NCBI GenBank assembly: GCA_002415085.1
Contig: DIBV01000017.1
Span: 705,923 to 769,922 of the forward strand
Reading direction: 5' to 3'
Length of the DNA stretch: 64,000 nucleotides
Source: Arsukibacterium sp. UBA5043
GTDB taxonomy: Bacteria > Pseudomonadota > Gammaproteobacteria > Enterobacterales > Alteromonadaceae
This document shows, in pieces, positions 52,391 through 63,611 of the stretch (its first letter is position 1; every line of letters begins with the position of its first letter). The notes below the pieces were generated by a model. It had not been told where the DNA came from and ran no database searches. It saw only the letters and a program-made list of their open reading frames with translations. Position numbers and translations under genes: made by a program.

Positions 52391-52858
52391 CTATCCTGTC
52401 CGGTTAGGTTGGTTTGTTAATTCAGTAAATACTGCCTTTATTTGCTCGCCACTAAAACCCCGACGTTGCAAAAAGGCCATCCGTTTCGTTTTTTCTTTAT
52501 AATCACTTATCGGGCTGTCGCCATATTTTTTCTGATATGCAGCGCTAGCCAGGGCCCACCAGTCAATTGCCAGCGATTGCAGACAATCATTTAGCTGCTG
52601 CGCACTGATTTTTTGCGCCCGGCATTCCTGCAACAGGTAATTATAACCATACCCCTGCCGTGCCCTGTTTCGTACCAGCATACTTAAATACCGGCTTTCA
52701 TCAAGGTACTGTTGTGCTTTGCACCAGTCTATAATGGCGGTTAACTGCTCTGGTAACGCCCCTTTCTGGCGCAATTTCTGACTCAACTGAGCTTCACTGT
52801 AGTCCCGCCGGCTAAGCCAGTTTAATGCGTTTTTCTTCAGCTCAGCGAGTTCAGCCAT
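52391..52858 (-). CDS. recX: Regulatory protein RecX
   Basis: 155 residues of tandem three-helix units, as in RecX, which modulates RecA filaments. [19 protein letters not shown] and [13 protein letters not shown] match the first and last repeats. In most relatives recA lies directly upstream; here the upstream gene (52861-53607) encodes a membrane protein instead. Confidence 0.93.
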   Translation of the reverse strand: MAELAELKKNALNWLSRRDYSEAQLSQKLRQKGALPEQLTAIIDWCKAQQYLDESRYLSMLVRNRARQGYGYNYLLQECRAQKISAQQLNDCLQSLAIDWWALASAAYQKKYGDSPISDYKEKTKRMAFLQRRGFSGEQIKAVFTELTNQPNRTG

Positions 52859-52860
52859 GG

Positions 52861-53607
52861 CTACACCTCTAATACGCCGTCATCAGGCAATTTTACCTGC
52901 AACGCAAATACATCGTTGAAAGATAAAAAGAAGGCAATGTTCAATAGCGGTAACACCACAATTAAGCCAATAAAAAACGTTGGCAAGGTTAGCAGTACCA
53001 GCGCCATGCTCAGCAACCCGAAAATAAGCAACGCCGAGACATTACGCCAACAGGCAATAAAGCTGGTTTGCACCACGGCCAGAATACGTTGTTCTTTTAA
53101 AAAGTAAGCGATGGCTACCGCATAAGCAAATAGCATAAACACCAGTGAAAACAACGCCACTAATAACAGCAATTGCCAGCTAATGCTGATATCAGCTGTG
53201 CTCTGGTTCTCGATGGCAGCAGACATCGGTAGCAGCAGTTTTTGTTGAAAACTGATTAAAGGTGTTAGCAACAATACTTTAAGGGCGCCTATCGCTAACA
53301 GAATTAAGCGGCATTGGGGCTCAGCTAACGGCTTAAAAACCCAGTCAACTGTCACGTTTTGCTGGTGCTGGATGCCAACAATGGCTTTATAGAATCCGGC
53401 CGTTAAAAACGGATTCAGAAATACCCAAACGATCGCCGACAGCTGATTCAGTTGCAATAAGAAACCCAGGCAGGCGGTCAGTAAAAACATTGCCATAAAC
53501 ACTATTGGCGCTTTTTTAAACAGCTGCCAGGCACCAGCTAACCATCGCAGCGATGAAGTGGTGCTGACCCTTCTGATAATCAGTTTCAGTTGAAACGGTT
53601 TTTCCAC
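52861..53607 (-). CDS. Multi-pass membrane protein (BPSS1780-like)
   Basis: 248 residues from the GTG at 53607, chosen because AGAGGT lies 4 nt upstream; ATG 53637 is an alternative in frame. About six hydrophobic helices follow a short cytoplasmic start. SLRWLAGAWQLFKKAPIVF and FLNPFLTAGFYKAI are reminiscent of the BPSS1780 family of uncharacterised inner-membrane proteins. It ends 2 nt before recX, occupying the place usually held by recA. Function unknown. Confidence 0.7.
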   Translation of the reverse strand: MEKPFQLKLIIRRVSTTSSLRWLAGAWQLFKKAPIVFMAMFLLTACLGFLLQLNQLSAIVWVFLNPFLTAGFYKAIVGIQHQQNVTVDWVFKPLAEPQCRLILLAIGALKVLLLTPLISFQQKLLLPMSAAIENQSTADISISWQLLLLVALFSLVFMLFAYAVAIAYFLKEQRILAVVQTSFIACWRNVSALLIFGLLSMALVLLTLPTFFIGLIVVLPLLNIAFFLSFNDVFALQVKLPDDGVLEV

Positions 53608-53800
53608 ATCTACCTCTTGCCTGCACCTAAAACTCATGCTTCCATTAAAGCCCGCTATCATACTGCAAAACCGCTTAAAATAAGAGAGCTGCGATTAATT
53701 TCAGCATCTGCGGCAGAAATATTGCAAATGCCAGGCAACCGGGCTTGCTTTGCTGCGACCGGACCGCATAATAGCAACTTCATTCTATTGAGGCGTTACT

Positions 53801-54307
53801 ATGGAAAAGTTTGTTGAAAACCTTATTTATTCTGCCCGCTGGATTATGGCACCAATTTATCTGGGGCTAAGTCTGGCACTAATGGCGCTGGCAATTAAGT
53901 TTTTTCAGGAAATTATTCATATCATCCCTATTATTTTCAGCATGAAAGAGGTCGAGCTGATTTTGGTAGTGCTGTCGTTAATTGATATTGCACTGGTTGG
54001 CGGCCTGTTGGTTATGGTGATGTTTTCCGGGTATGAAAACTTCGTATCAAGGCTGGATTTAGAAGGCAATGACGATAAGTTAAGCTGGTTAGGTAAACTT
54101 GACGCGGGTTCGCTGAAAAATAAAGTGGCTGCCTCGATTGTGGCCATTTCGTCTATTCACTTACTAAAAGTGTTTATGAATACTGAAGTCATCGAAAATG
54201 ACAAAATACAATGGTATTTACTTATTCACATTACTTTTGTGTTGTCTGCTTTTGCCATGGGTTATCTGGACAAATTATTGCGGGATGACAAAACCAAAAC
54301 ACTCTAG
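53801..54307 (+). CDS. UPF0114 membrane protein (YqhA-like)
   Basis: 168 residues with three or four helices. [20 protein letters not shown] at the start and [12 protein letters not shown] in the middle are characteristic of UPF0114/YqhA. Function not established. It shares the four bases CTAG of its stop codon with that of the converging binding-protein gene. Confidence 0.9.
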   Translation: MEKFVENLIYSARWIMAPIYLGLSLALMALAIKFFQEIIHIIPIIFSMKEVELILVVLSLIDIALVGGLLVMVMFSGYENFVSRLDLEGNDDKLSWLGKLDAGSLKNKVAASIVAISSIHLLKVFMNTEVIENDKIQWYLLIHITFVLSAFAMGYLDKLLRDDKTKTL

Positions 54308-55065
54308 CTATCAGTGCATAATAAGCGGTGTTGCAGACTTTGGTTTTCCTCACCAAAATATTTGCGCTGCAATCGTTGATACCAGCTATCCAGCATCACA
54401 CTGAGCAGGGCCCGGTCAAAAGCACGTTGCAGCTTAGCATCCCGGAATGCCGCCCGATAAGCCGTGTTATTAAATAATGGATGCATAGCCATGTCTTCGG
54501 CATTATCGTGCTGCAAGCGGTAATAATTGAAAATATTTCGATCCATAACCACCACCTGCACCCGTTGCGACAATAGCATGGTCAGTTGCGCTTGCTGATC
54601 GACCGTCTCACGGTAGTCGTCTGAGATTCTGGCCATATCGGTATAATCCGGCCCCAGGACCAGGCGAGCATTCTGAAAAGCAAGTACCGAGTAACGGGCC
54701 AAATCACTGCTTTGGTTAATTGCCAATTGATTTTTTGCCAGACTGATCGCAATGTTCTGATAACGAATGTAAGGGTTCGAGTAAAACAAGTCTGCTTCAC
54801 CATTGGTAACAGGTTGTAAACTGGCAATATCGCCCTCGCCCTGCAACAGCAATGGTTTAATCCTGGCATTAGGAACAAATAAAAATACCGGCTCGTAGCC
54901 CATTCTGCTGACCACCTCGGCCAGCAGGTCTACCTCGTAACCAGAAATATTCGCCGTATTAATGTATGGAGGCTTTTGCTGGCCTACCAGCACCGTAAGG
55001 GGCGCGGCTGCCAGTACACCTTGCGCAGCCACGAGCAACAAGACCAGGATCCAATTCAGTCGCAC
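54304..55065 (-). CDS. Periplasmic solute-binding-like protein (SBP family 3), orphan
   Basis: 253 residues with signal peptide [20 protein letters not shown]. The mature part has the family 3 pattern, with [39 protein letters not shown] and [12 protein letters not shown]. No transport genes are next to it. It diverges over 156 bp from a large hybrid kinase, so it may serve signalling; this is inference. The direct repeat TTGATCA, spaced 9 bp (55131-55146), lies between them. Confidence 0.8.
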   Translation of the reverse strand: MRLNWILVLLLVAAQGVLAAAPLTVLVGQQKPPYINTANISGYEVDLLAEVVSRMGYEPVFLFVPNARIKPLLLQGEGDIASLQPVTNGEADLFYSNPYIRYQNIAISLAKNQLAINQSSDLARYSVLAFQNARLVLGPDYTDMARISDDYRETVDQQAQLTMLLSQRVQVVVMDRNIFNYYRLQHDNAEDMAMHPLFNNTAYRAAFRDAKLQRAFDRALLSVMLDSWYQRLQRKYFGEENQSLQHRLLCTDS

Positions 55066-55221
55066 AGGCGCACCCCTTACCTAATGTTTTAATGAGCATA
55101 ACGTCTTTTCTGTAAACTGAAAGAACTTATTTGATCAGCTTGATCATGCCAGAATACTTGGCTCGGCAGAATTCTCCGGTTAAGATAGCCTGCTTGTCAG
55201 TACGACAGCAGCGGCTAAGAA

Positions 55222-58200
55222 ATGGAGTTCACAGTGCCCGACTTTAGGTGGTTTCCTGACCAGAGCTACAGCTTACTGGTCCGGATTACGTTGCTCATAA
55301 TCGTTGTGCTGGCGCCAATACCGGCACCGGCTAATACATTTGAGCATGGTATGCCGATGCTGCATAACCTGAAACCAAAAGATTATCATGCCGGCACCCA
55401 AAATTGGGCGTTACTGCAAGATCAACGTGGGGTAATGTATGTCGGCAACAATGTCGGCGTGCTCGAGTATGATGGCCAGAACTGGCGGATCATGCAAACC
55501 GGCAACAAATCGGTTGCCCGCTCGCTTGCTTTGTCTGCCGATGGCCGGATTTATGTTGGCGCGAAGGGCGATATCGGTTATATCGATCACAGTGAAGGAC
55601 AATCCCGCTATCATTCTTTACTACATTTGGTGCCAGCCAGCTTTCGCGATTTCCGGGATGTCAGACAAACTTTTGTCAGCAACGACAGCGTTTATTTTGC
55701 CAGTCGCGATTACGTTTTCCGGCTACGCCATGAAAAAATAGAAGTATGGCGCAGCAACAGCAGTTTTTTAAAAGCATTCTGGGTTAATCAACGACTTTAC
55801 ATCAGGGAACAAGGCACGGGGTTGCTGGTGTTGACGCAGGGACATTTTCAGTTGGTTCCCGGCGGCGAGCATTTCGCCGATGAAAGTATTTTTGTGCTCG
55901 AATCTTTCTCAGATAACACCTTACTGGCTGGTAGTCGGGAAACGGGTTTGTATTTAATTGACGACAACGGAGTACACCGGTTTCCAACCCCTTACGATCA
56001 GCAGTTAAAGCAGGCAGTACTATATTCAGGCCTGACTCTGCAAAATGGCGATATTGCCCTGGGCACGGTAAAAAACGGGGTTTACCTGCTGAACCGGCAA
56101 GGCAAACTGGTTGGTCACTACAATCGCAATTCTGGTTTGCTTGATCAGAATGTCAGAGCCTTATATCAGGATCATCAGGGCGGACTCTGGCTGGGGTTAG
56201 ATCATGGTTTATCAAGGATTGCACTACATTCGGCGATCACCGCACATCATGGCGCCAGCGGCCTGGCGGGCAATGTGCTGGCGCTGACCCGTTATCAGCA
56301 GCAACTTTACGCCGGTACCAGCCTGGGCTTATTCCGCCTACAGGCACAACAAGATGGCAGCGGCCAATTTGTTCAGCTCGCGCCGCTACAAAAGCAAACC
56401 TGGGGCTTTGCTGAATTTCAACAGCGCCTGCTAATTGCCAACAATGACGGCGTTTTTCAGCTGGCAGATGAACAATTGACGCTTATCAGGCCCTCGGTTC
56501 AGGCCAGCAAAGTTTTACAGGTATCAACGCGCGATCCCCACCGGGTTTATGTCGGCCTGCAAGATGGCCTGGCAACAATGCGTTTTGTTAACGGTAAATG
56601 GCAGGATGAAGGTCGGGTGCCAGGGGTCGAGGGTAACTTAAACAGCATCGTCGAAATGGAAAACGGTCAGCTCTGGCTGGGCACCCTGGCCCATGGTGTT
56701 TATCGCTTACACTTACCAGCATCCTGGCAAGGTGGTGCGTCACTGCCGCTGGCAATAACGCGTTTTACTAAAGATCATGGTTTGCCCAGCCTGAACAGAA
56801 ATTCTGTTCATCTTTTTGATCACCAGCTTTTTATCGCCTCAGTCAGTGGCATTCTAAGTTACACGCCAGGGTTACAACAGTTCGAACTGGCTAAGCCTTT
56901 TAGCGCCTTATTCAGTCAGGAGCAGCCATGGGTCCGTCACCCCATTGCTGACACTCAGGGCAGGATCTGGATGTTGTTATGGGATAATATTAGTGGCACC
57001 CGTTCAGCGGGGGTCGCTATTCCTGACGGCAACGGCAGCTATCAATGGCATGACAATGCATTACAACCACTATCTGATATTCCGCTGGATACCATGCTGG
57101 TTGAATGGCCGCTGATCTGGTTTGGCGGTGCTGAGGGGGTTTTCCGGTTTGCCGATGATCAGTATCAGCAACATCAGCCTAAACCTCCGCTACTACGAAA
57201 AGTTTTGGTCGATCAGCATCAGCTTATTTACAATGGCGGAAAATTGCCCGAATTGATCGCGTTAAACAGCGACCAACGGAATTTACGTTTTCAGTTCAGC
57301 AGCCCCAATTACAATCCACTGCAGCCCGATCAATTGCAGGTGCGACTGGTTGGCCATGACGACCAGTGGTCCAGCTGGCGCCAGGAGCATTATCGTGAAT
57401 ACACCAACCTGAAAAGTGGCTACTATCAGTTTCAGCTCAGAGCCAGAAACGTGTCAGGCCAGATTAGCACTGCCGATAGTATGCATTTTCAGATAGCCAG
57501 CCCCTGGTACTGGCACTGGGGTATGTTACTCGTTTATCTGCTGTTGATTGTAAGCTTATTGTATTTGCTACACAGATGGCGAATGCACAGCGCCATTGTA
57601 GAACAACAGAGGCTTAGCCAGCAGGTGGCGTTGCGCACAGAACACCTGGAGCAAACCATGCAGCAGTTACAACACGCACGGGAGACGGCTGAAAGCGCCA
57701 CCATGGCCAAAACCCAGTTCCTGGCGAATATGAGCCATGAACTGCGCACCCCGCTTAATGCTGTACTGGGTTTTGCTGAACTGGCAGAAGCAACCGCAGC
57801 AGTAGAGCACAAACAGCAATATCTGGTTAGAATTCGTGCCGCCGGAAAAATTTTGCTCAGTATTATCAATGATATTCTGGATTTCTCGAAAATTGAGGCG
57901 GGTAAACTGGTCCTGGAGCAAACCGAATTTTCATTGCGTGCTACCCTCGGCCAGGTTGAAGACCTGTTCAGTAATCAGATCGCGGCCAAAGGCCTCAGAT
58001 ATCAGCGCCTGCTGGCTGACGATATTGCAGACTGGCGCAGCGGCGATCCACTGCGGTTAAGTCAGGTACTGATGAATTTACTAAGTAACGCCATCAAATT
58101 CACTGAAAAAGGTGACATTAAACTGCAAATCAGCGCCCAAAGCGCTGAGCAGCTGCTTTTTTCCATAAGCGACACCGGCATTGGTATCGATGGCGCTACT

Positions 58201-58845
58201 CAGGCTCAGTTATTTCAGCCTTTTCAGCAAGCCGATAATTCTGTCAGCCGCAAATATGGCGGTACCGGCCTGGGCCTGACAATCTGCCAGCGCCTGGTAA
58301 GCCTGATGGGATCAGAATTGCAGTTAACCAGCCAGCCCGGCGTTGGCAGCACGTTCAGCTTCAGCCTGCTGCTGCCGGTGGCCAAACGCCAGCAGCTGGC
58401 TGGCTCAGCAGCGTCGCCAGAGCCCGAATTCAGCCCTGGCCTTCAAAATAAGCAACAATCAGAGCCGCAACCTGAACCGCAACCGCGACAGATCCTGGTG
58501 GTCGATGACAATTATTTTAATCAGAATCTGCTGAAGCTAATGCTGGAAAAACTCGGCTATCTGGCGCATGTGCAAAGCAGTGGCCAGCAGGCACTGGACT
58601 GGCTGGAGCAGCATCGTCCGGCTGTTATTTTACTGGACATTGAAATGCCCGGCCTCAACGGCTTCGCTACGCTTAAAGCAATCCGGCAACAAGCAGCGCT
58701 GAACAAGGTACCAGTAATCGCCCTGACTGCCCATAATTCGGCAGAACTGCTCAGTCAGATCGAGCAAAGTGGCTTTAATACTACCCTGATCAAACCGATA
58801 GAATTGGCAGCGCTGGCCGCTACCCTGCAGCAGCTATTGCCGTAA
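55222..58845 (+). CDS. Hybrid histidine kinase with periplasmic two-component propeller (Reg_prop/Y_Y_Y)
   Basis: 1207 residues. A signal peptide (about 20-38) leads to a periplasmic sensor of repeated Reg_prop units (for example GLWLGLDHGLSRI, QLWLGTLAHGVYRL) forming beta-propellers to about residue 670, then a Y_Y_Y domain and one membrane helix (about 763-785). Cytoplasmic parts are HisKA with His839 in MSHELRTPLNA, an ATPase domain (NAIKFTE, DTGIGI, GGTGLGL), a Gln/Pro/Glu linker, and a receiver with Asp1139 in ILLDIEMPG. Such proteins resemble the HTCS sensors of carbohydrate use, but lack the AraC output domain here. The ligand is unknown. Confidence 0.92.
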   Translation: MEFTVPDFRWFPDQSYSLLVRITLLIIVVLAPIPAPANTFEHGMPMLHNLKPKDYHAGTQNWALLQDQRGVMYVGNNVGVLEYDGQNWRIMQTGNKSVARSLALSADGRIYVGAKGDIGYIDHSEGQSRYHSLLHLVPASFRDFRDVRQTFVSNDSVYFASRDYVFRLRHEKIEVWRSNSSFLKAFWVNQRLYIREQGTGLLVLTQGHFQLVPGGEHFADESIFVLESFSDNTLLAGSRETGLYLIDDNGVHRFPTPYDQQLKQAVLYSGLTLQNGDIALGTVKNGVYLLNRQGKLVGHYNRNSGLLDQNVRALYQDHQGGLWLGLDHGLSRIALHSAITAHHGASGLAGNVLALTRYQQQLYAGTSLGLFRLQAQQDGSGQFVQLAPLQKQTWGFAEFQQRLLIANNDGVFQLADEQLTLIRPSVQASKVLQVSTRDPHRVYVGLQDGLATMRFVNGKWQDEGRVPGVEGNLNSIVEMENGQLWLGTLAHGVYRLHLPASWQGGASLPLAITRFTKDHGLPSLNRNSVHLFDHQLFIASVSGILSYTPGLQQFELAKPFSALFSQEQPWVRHPIADTQGRIWMLLWDNISGTRSAGVAIPDGNGSYQWHDNALQPLSDIPLDTMLVEWPLIWFGGAEGVFRFADDQYQQHQPKPPLLRKVLVDQHQLIYNGGKLPELIALNSDQRNLRFQFSSPNYNPLQPDQLQVRLVGHDDQWSSWRQEHYREYTNLKSGYYQFQLRARNVSGQISTADSMHFQIASPWYWHWGMLLVYLLLIVSLLYLLHRWRMHSAIVEQQRLSQQVALRTEHLEQTMQQLQHARETAESATMAKTQFLANMSHELRTPLNAVLGFAELAEATAAVEHKQQYLVRIRAAGKILLSIINDILDFSKIEAGKLVLEQTEFSLRATLGQVEDLFSNQIAAKGLRYQRLLADDIADWRSGDPLRLSQVLMNLLSNAIKFTEKGDIKLQISAQSAEQLLFSISDTGIGIDGATQAQLFQPFQQADNSVSRKYGGTGLGLTICQRLVSLMGSELQLTSQPGVGSTFSFSLLLPVAKRQQLAGSAASPEPEFSPGLQNKQQSEPQPEPQPRQILVVDDNYFNQNLLKLMLEKLGYLAHVQSSGQQALDWLEQHRPAVILLDIEMPGLNGFATLKAIRQQAALNKVPVIALTAHNSAELLSQIEQSGFNTTLIKPIELAALAATLQQLLP

Positions 58846-58902
58846 AGCGAAGCCGGCGTCACCACTGCCGGCAAGCCGCTACTGCCAACAGTGCAGTGCC
58901 GC

Positions 58903-61524
58903 TCAGCGAATATTGGGTGCCAGCCAGCTTTCTGCTTCAGTGCGACTCCAGCCCTTTTTGGCGGCATATTCGTTTAGCTGATCTTCAGCAATTTTACTGA
59001 CCGCAAAGTACTTGCTGTCCGGGTGGCCAAAATACCAGCCGCTTACCGCGGCACCCGGCCACATGGCGTAGCTTTCGGTAAGGGTAATACCGGTTTGCGC
59101 TTCAACGTCCAGCAGCTGCCATAACGTGCCTTTTTCGGTATGCTCCGGGCAGGCCGGATAGCCCGGTGCGGGCCTTATTCCCTGATACAGCTCACGGATT
59201 AACTGCTCATTGTTTAAATCTTCAGTGGCGGCATAACCCCAGTACTCCCGTCGCACTTTTAAATGCAGGTATTCGGCCAGGGCTTCCGCTAAGCGGTCAG
59301 CCAGTGCTTTGACCATAATGCTGTTGTAATCGTCATGCTCTGCGGCAAATTTGGCGGCAAATTCATCAGCGCCAAAACCGGTGCTAACAGCAAAAGCGCC
59401 AATATAATCGTTAACGCCACTATCAACCGGGGCAATAAAATCAGCCAGGCTGCAATTAGGCGCATTGTTTCTAAGCTGTAATTGCTGGCGAAGATTATAT
59501 AAACGGGCTTTTTCGACCTGTCGCGATTCGTCGGTGTACACCACAATATCGTCACCGTCACTGTTGGCCGGAAATAAACCAAATACCGCTTTGCCTTTAA
59601 CATGGCCATCGTTAATCATGGTATCGAGGATGGCGTTAGCATCTTTAAATACTCGGCGGGCCTCCATGCCCACTTCGGCATGGTTTAAAATGGCTGGGTA
59701 TTTGCCCGATAACTGCCAGGTTAAAAAGAACGGCGTCCAGTCGATATAGTCACGCAGCAGGTTTAAGTCCACATCCTGCCATAAATGCACCCCGGGCTGC
59801 TTCGGTGCCGGTGCCACCTTGCTTAAATCAAGCGGAAATTTATTGGCTGTTGCTGCAGCCAGACTTAATAGCTTCTCGCCGGGTCGGGCGCGGGCGTGCT
59901 GCTCACGCGCCACCACATATTCGTTTTTTATCCGAGCCAGGTAATCGGCTTTGCTGTCCGGGGTAATTAATGACTGCACCACTGACACGCTGCGCGAGGC
60001 ATTAGGCACATACACCACGCCGTTGGCGTAATTGGGCTCTATTTTTACCGCAGTATGCGCTTTTGAGGTGGTGGCACCGCCAATTAACAATGGCTGGGTA
60101 AAGCCCAAACGGGTCATCTCTTTGGCGACATGAACCATTTCATCCAGCGATGGGGTGATAAGGCCTGATAAACCAATTACATCAACCTCACGCTCTTTCG
60201 CTACCCTGAGCAGTTCAGCGCACGGCACCATCACGCCTAAGTCAATCACTTCAAAGTTATTACACTGCAGCACCACCCCGACAATATTTTTGCCAATATC
60301 GTGCACATCGCCTTTTACTGTCGCCAGCAGCACCTTGCCCTGGGCGCGACCGCCTTCTTTTTCCTGCTCAATAAAGGGCTGTAAATAGGCGACCGCTTTT
60401 TTCATTACCCGGGCCGATTTTACCACCTGCGGCAGGAACATTTTGCCTTCGCCAAATAAGTCGCCGACCACATTCATACCGTCCATTAACGGCCCTTCAA
60501 TCACGTGCAGCGGTTTTGCTGCCTGATGCCGTGCTTCTTCGGTGTCCGATTCGATAAAGTCGGTAATGCCTTTTACTAAGGCATGTTCCAGCCGTTTATT
60601 GACCGGCAGGCTGCGCCAGGCATCATCCATCTTCTCCGCAACGCTGCCATCACCTTTAAACTGGGCAGCAATTTCCAGCAGCCGTTCGGTGGCATCGTCC
60701 CGCCGGTTGAGAATAACATCCTCTACCCGCTCCTTTAACAGCGGCGGAATATCGTCATAGACGGTAAGCTGGCCGGCATTAACAATACCCATATCCATGC
60801 CAGCTGCGATGGCATGGTATAAAAAGACGGAGTGAATAGCCTCGCGCACGGCGTCATTGCCGCGAAACGAGAATGACACGTTAGAGACACCGCCGGAAAT
60901 TTTCGCATGCGGGCATAGGCGTTTTATCTCGCGGGTGGCTTCAATAAAATCGACCGCGTAGTTATTGTGCTCTTCTATGCCGGTGGCGACCGCAAAGATA
61001 TTCGGGTCAAAAATAATGTCTTGTGGCGGAAAACCTATCTGCTCAGTCAGAATTTTATAAGCACGCTGACATATTTCGACTTTACGGGTTTTGGTATCGG
61101 CCTGGCCCTGCTCATCAAAGGCCATTACCACTACCGCAGCGCCATAACGGCGCAGTAACCGTGCCTGCTGTAAAAACGGGCTTTCGCCTTCTTTTAGCGA
61201 AATAGAGTTAACCACTGCCTTGCCCTGAATGCATTTCAGCGCCGCTTCAATCACTTCCCATTTTGATGAGTCGACCATAATCGGCACCCGGGAAATATCC
61301 GGTTCAGAGGCCAGCAAGGTTAAATAGCGCACCATGGCCGCTTTGCTGTCGAGCATGGCCTCATCCATGTTGATATCAATAATCTGCGCGCCGTTCTCCA
61401 CCTGCTGGCGGGCGACATCAAGCGCCGCCTCATAGTCGCCGTTTAAAATCAGCTTTTTAAACCTGGCCGAGCCGGTGACATTGGTCCGCTCGCCTACGTT
61501 AATAAATCGGGCCTGTTGCTGCAT
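58903..61524 (-). CDS. metH: Methionine synthase, folate/cobalamin/activation subunit (split MetH, C part)
   Basis: 873 residues covering three of the four MetH modules: the pterin-binding domain ([19 protein letters not shown] at the start), the cobalamin domain with [11 protein letters not shown] holding the B12-ligand His, and the C-terminal activation domain with [15 protein letters not shown] and [19 protein letters not shown]. The ATG at 61524 shares its A with the stop codon of the upstream gene (TAATG), and GGAG lies 5 nt before it within that gene, so this is a real reinitiation start. A GTG six bases upstream is less likely. It transfers methyl from methyl-tetrahydrofolate via cobalamin. 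Confidence 0.93.
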   Translation of the reverse strand: MQQQARFINVGERTNVTGSARFKKLILNGDYEAALDVARQQVENGAQIIDINMDEAMLDSKAAMVRYLTLLASEPDISRVPIMVDSSKWEVIEAALKCIQGKAVVNSISLKEGESPFLQQARLLRRYGAAVVVMAFDEQGQADTKTRKVEICQRAYKILTEQIGFPPQDIIFDPNIFAVATGIEEHNNYAVDFIEATREIKRLCPHAKISGGVSNVSFSFRGNDAVREAIHSVFLYHAIAAGMDMGIVNAGQLTVYDDIPPLLKERVEDVILNRRDDATERLLEIAAQFKGDGSVAEKMDDAWRSLPVNKRLEHALVKGITDFIESDTEEARHQAAKPLHVIEGPLMDGMNVVGDLFGEGKMFLPQVVKSARVMKKAVAYLQPFIEQEKEGGRAQGKVLLATVKGDVHDIGKNIVGVVLQCNNFEVIDLGVMVPCAELLRVAKEREVDVIGLSGLITPSLDEMVHVAKEMTRLGFTQPLLIGGATTSKAHTAVKIEPNYANGVVYVPNASRSVSVVQSLITPDSKADYLARIKNEYVVAREQHARARPGEKLLSLAAATANKFPLDLSKVAPAPKQPGVHLWQDVDLNLLRDYIDWTPFFLTWQLSGKYPAILNHAEVGMEARRVFKDANAILDTMINDGHVKGKAVFGLFPANSDGDDIVVYTDESRQVEKARLYNLRQQLQLRNNAPNCSLADFIAPVDSGVNDYIGAFAVSTGFGADEFAAKFAAEHDDYNSIMVKALADRLAEALAEYLHLKVRREYWGYAATEDLNNEQLIRELYQGIRPAPGYPACPEHTEKGTLWQLLDVEAQTGITLTESYAMWPGAAVSGWYFGHPDSKYFAVSKIAEDQLNEYAAKKGWSRTEAESWLAPNIR

Positions 61525-62588
61525 TACCACTCCAGAGAAAAGGCTTCAAGGCCGGCTAAATGAAAACTGTGGCCCGGCGCCTTCGGCTGGCGGGCCGGCG
61601 CCTGTTTTACCGCATCATAAATCGCTTTAATATGCTCGGGCGTAGTGCCACAGCAGCCGCCGACAATATTTAAAAAACCCTGCGCGGCCCAATCGGCAAT
61701 TTCTGCTGCCATCTCTTCAGCGCCTAAATCATATTCGCCAAACTCATTGGGCAGGCCGGCATTGGGGTGCACCGAGACATAAGCTTCAGATATACCCGAC
61801 AAGGTTTCGACATAAGGGCGCAATAAATCCGGCCCAAGCGCACAGTTAAGGCCAAAACACACCGGCTCAATATGGGCCAGGCTATGATAAAACGCCTCGG
61901 TTGTCTGGCCCGATAAGGTCCGGCCGGACGCATCGGTGATGGTACCGGAGATCATTACCGGCAGTTTAAAGCCCACTTCATCAAACACCTGCAGCACGGC
62001 AAAAGCAGCCGCCTTGGCGTTTAAGGTATCAAAAATGGTTTCCAGCATAATAATGTCGGCGCCACCTTCGATAAGCGCATGGGTTGATTCAGTGTAAGCA
62101 TTTACTAACTCATCAAAGCTGACATTGCGAAAGCCCGGGTCATTTACATCGGGCGATATCGAGGCAGTGCGGTTAGTGGGGCCCAGCACCCCGGCCACAA
62201 AGCGCGGCTTGTGCGGTTCAAGCGCGGTTATCTCGTCGCAAACTTTGCGGGCCAGCGCCGCCGCTTCACGGTTAATCCGCGCTGACAAGCCTTCCATCTG
62301 GTAATCTGCCATCGCTATGCTGGTGGCATTAAAACTGTTGGTTTCTACAATATCAGCGCCGGCCAGCAGATACTGGCGGTGAATATCGGCAATTAAGTCC
62401 GGCTGGGTCAGCACCAGTAAATCGTTGTTGCCTTTAACATCACTCGGCCAGTTGGCAAATTCGCTGCCGCGATAATCGGCTTCTTCCAGCCGGTGCTGCT
62501 GGATCATCGTGCCCATAGCGCCATCAAGAATAAAAATGCGCTCAGCGAGCAACTTACGAAAATGGTCCGGGGTCAGTCTTGCGTTCAT
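61524..62588 (-). CDS. metH: Methionine synthase, homocysteine-binding subunit (split MetH, N part)
   Basis: 354 residues matching the homocysteine S-methyltransferase barrel. [13 protein letters not shown] is near the start, [11 protein letters not shown] carries the first zinc Cys and [13 protein letters not shown] carries the other two. The protein ends SLEW exactly where the linker to the pterin domain begins in E. coli MetH. It is 43 bp behind metA and overlaps the second half by one base. The two halves must work together for homocysteine methylation. Confidence 0.92.
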   Translation of the reverse strand: MNARLTPDHFRKLLAERIFILDGAMGTMIQQHRLEEADYRGSEFANWPSDVKGNNDLLVLTQPDLIADIHRQYLLAGADIVETNSFNATSIAMADYQMEGLSARINREAAALARKVCDEITALEPHKPRFVAGVLGPTNRTASISPDVNDPGFRNVSFDELVNAYTESTHALIEGGADIIMLETIFDTLNAKAAAFAVLQVFDEVGFKLPVMISGTITDASGRTLSGQTTEAFYHSLAHIEPVCFGLNCALGPDLLRPYVETLSGISEAYVSVHPNAGLPNEFGEYDLGAEEMAAEIADWAAQGFLNIVGGCCGTTPEHIKAIYDAVKQAPARQPKAPGHSFHLAGLEAFSLEW

Positions 62589-62631
62589 AACATGCTCTTT
62601 ATAATGCTATCGGGCGTAGGCCCGGTATAGT

Positions 62632-63558
62632 TTATACGCTGTGGCCAATCTGATTTAATTCAAACGGCGTGGCCTGATACACATAATAGTTCAGCCAGTT
62701 GCTGAACAGTAAAAAGGCATGGCTTTGCCACAATTTTTGCGGTCCCTGCAACGGGTCGTTATTGCGGTAATAGTTCTCCGGCAGCTTAGGCGCGGCGCCA
62801 GCGGCCAGGTCACGCTGATACTCTTCATCCAGCGTGGTTAAATCGTATTCCGGGTGGCCGGTAACAAACACCCGGCTACCACTGCTGTTCTGCAACAAAT
62901 AAGCGCCGGTAACATCGGCCTGCGCCAGAATATGTAAATCGTCATGCTGCTGGTAACGCTGTTCTGGCACCTGGGCATAACGTGAATGCGGTACTAAAAA
63001 CTGATCATCAAAGCCGCGCACCAACGGGCACAGTGGCTGGGTAACCTGCTGCCAGTAAACACCGGATAATTTTTCGCCGCGAATTTCCCGTTGCAAACCA
63101 TAGTATTGATACAACGCGGCATGGGCGGCCCAGCATAAAAATAAGGTCGAGGTTACATTGTTATCGGCCCAGCGCAGAATATCGCCAAACTGATTCCAGT
63201 AGGTAACATCTTCGTAATCCACCAGTCCCAGCGGCGCGCCGGTAATAATTAAACCATCGTACTTTTGCTGCTGTACTTCTGAGAAATAACGGTAAAAGCA
63301 GTTTAAATGGCTCGGTGGGGTGTTCTTGCTGACATGATCATCAATCCGCAATAAATCGACATCCACCTGCAACGGGCTATTGGCCAGCAAGCGCAGCAGC
63401 TGTACCTCAGTGGCAATTTTATTCGGCATCAGGTTTAAAATGGCAATTTTCATTGGCCGGATATCCTGCGACTGCGCCCGGCTCTCGGTCATGACAAACA
63501 CATTTTCGGCCGACAGCGCTTCTACCGCCGGCAACTGATCGATTACTTTAATAGGCAT
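62632..63558 (-). CDS. metA: Homoserine O-acyltransferase (succinyl/acetyl)
   Basis: 308 residues from the ATG at 63558 (E. coli 309); a GTG six bases earlier is in frame. It activates homoserine, the first committed step to methionine. AENVFVMTESRAQSQDIRPM, GLIITGAPLGLVDYEDVTYW, the catalytic Cys in STLFLCWAAHAAL, and FVTGHPEYD are conserved. Acyl specificity (succinyl or acetyl) is not settled here. It is followed by the two metH genes on the same strand. Confidence 0.95.
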   Translation of the reverse strand: MPIKVIDQLPAVEALSAENVFVMTESRAQSQDIRPMKIAILNLMPNKIATEVQLLRLLANSPLQVDVDLLRIDDHVSKNTPPSHLNCFYRYFSEVQQQKYDGLIITGAPLGLVDYEDVTYWNQFGDILRWADNNVTSTLFLCWAAHAALYQYYGLQREIRGEKLSGVYWQQVTQPLCPLVRGFDDQFLVPHSRYAQVPEQRYQQHDDLHILAQADVTGAYLLQNSSGSRVFVTGHPEYDLTTLDEEYQRDLAAGAAPKLPENYYRNNDPLQGPQKLWQSHAFLLFSNWLNYYVYQATPFELNQIGHSV

Positions 63559-63611
63559 AGCCACACCCGGTTAACTGACATAGCGGCTATGTTGCGTAAA
63601 ACCACTGGCAA

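Noticed and set aside
62611-62624. Small CGGGC/GCCCG hairpin between metA and metH as attenuator
   Set aside because: The stem is 5 bp with no alternative structure or leader peptide visible.
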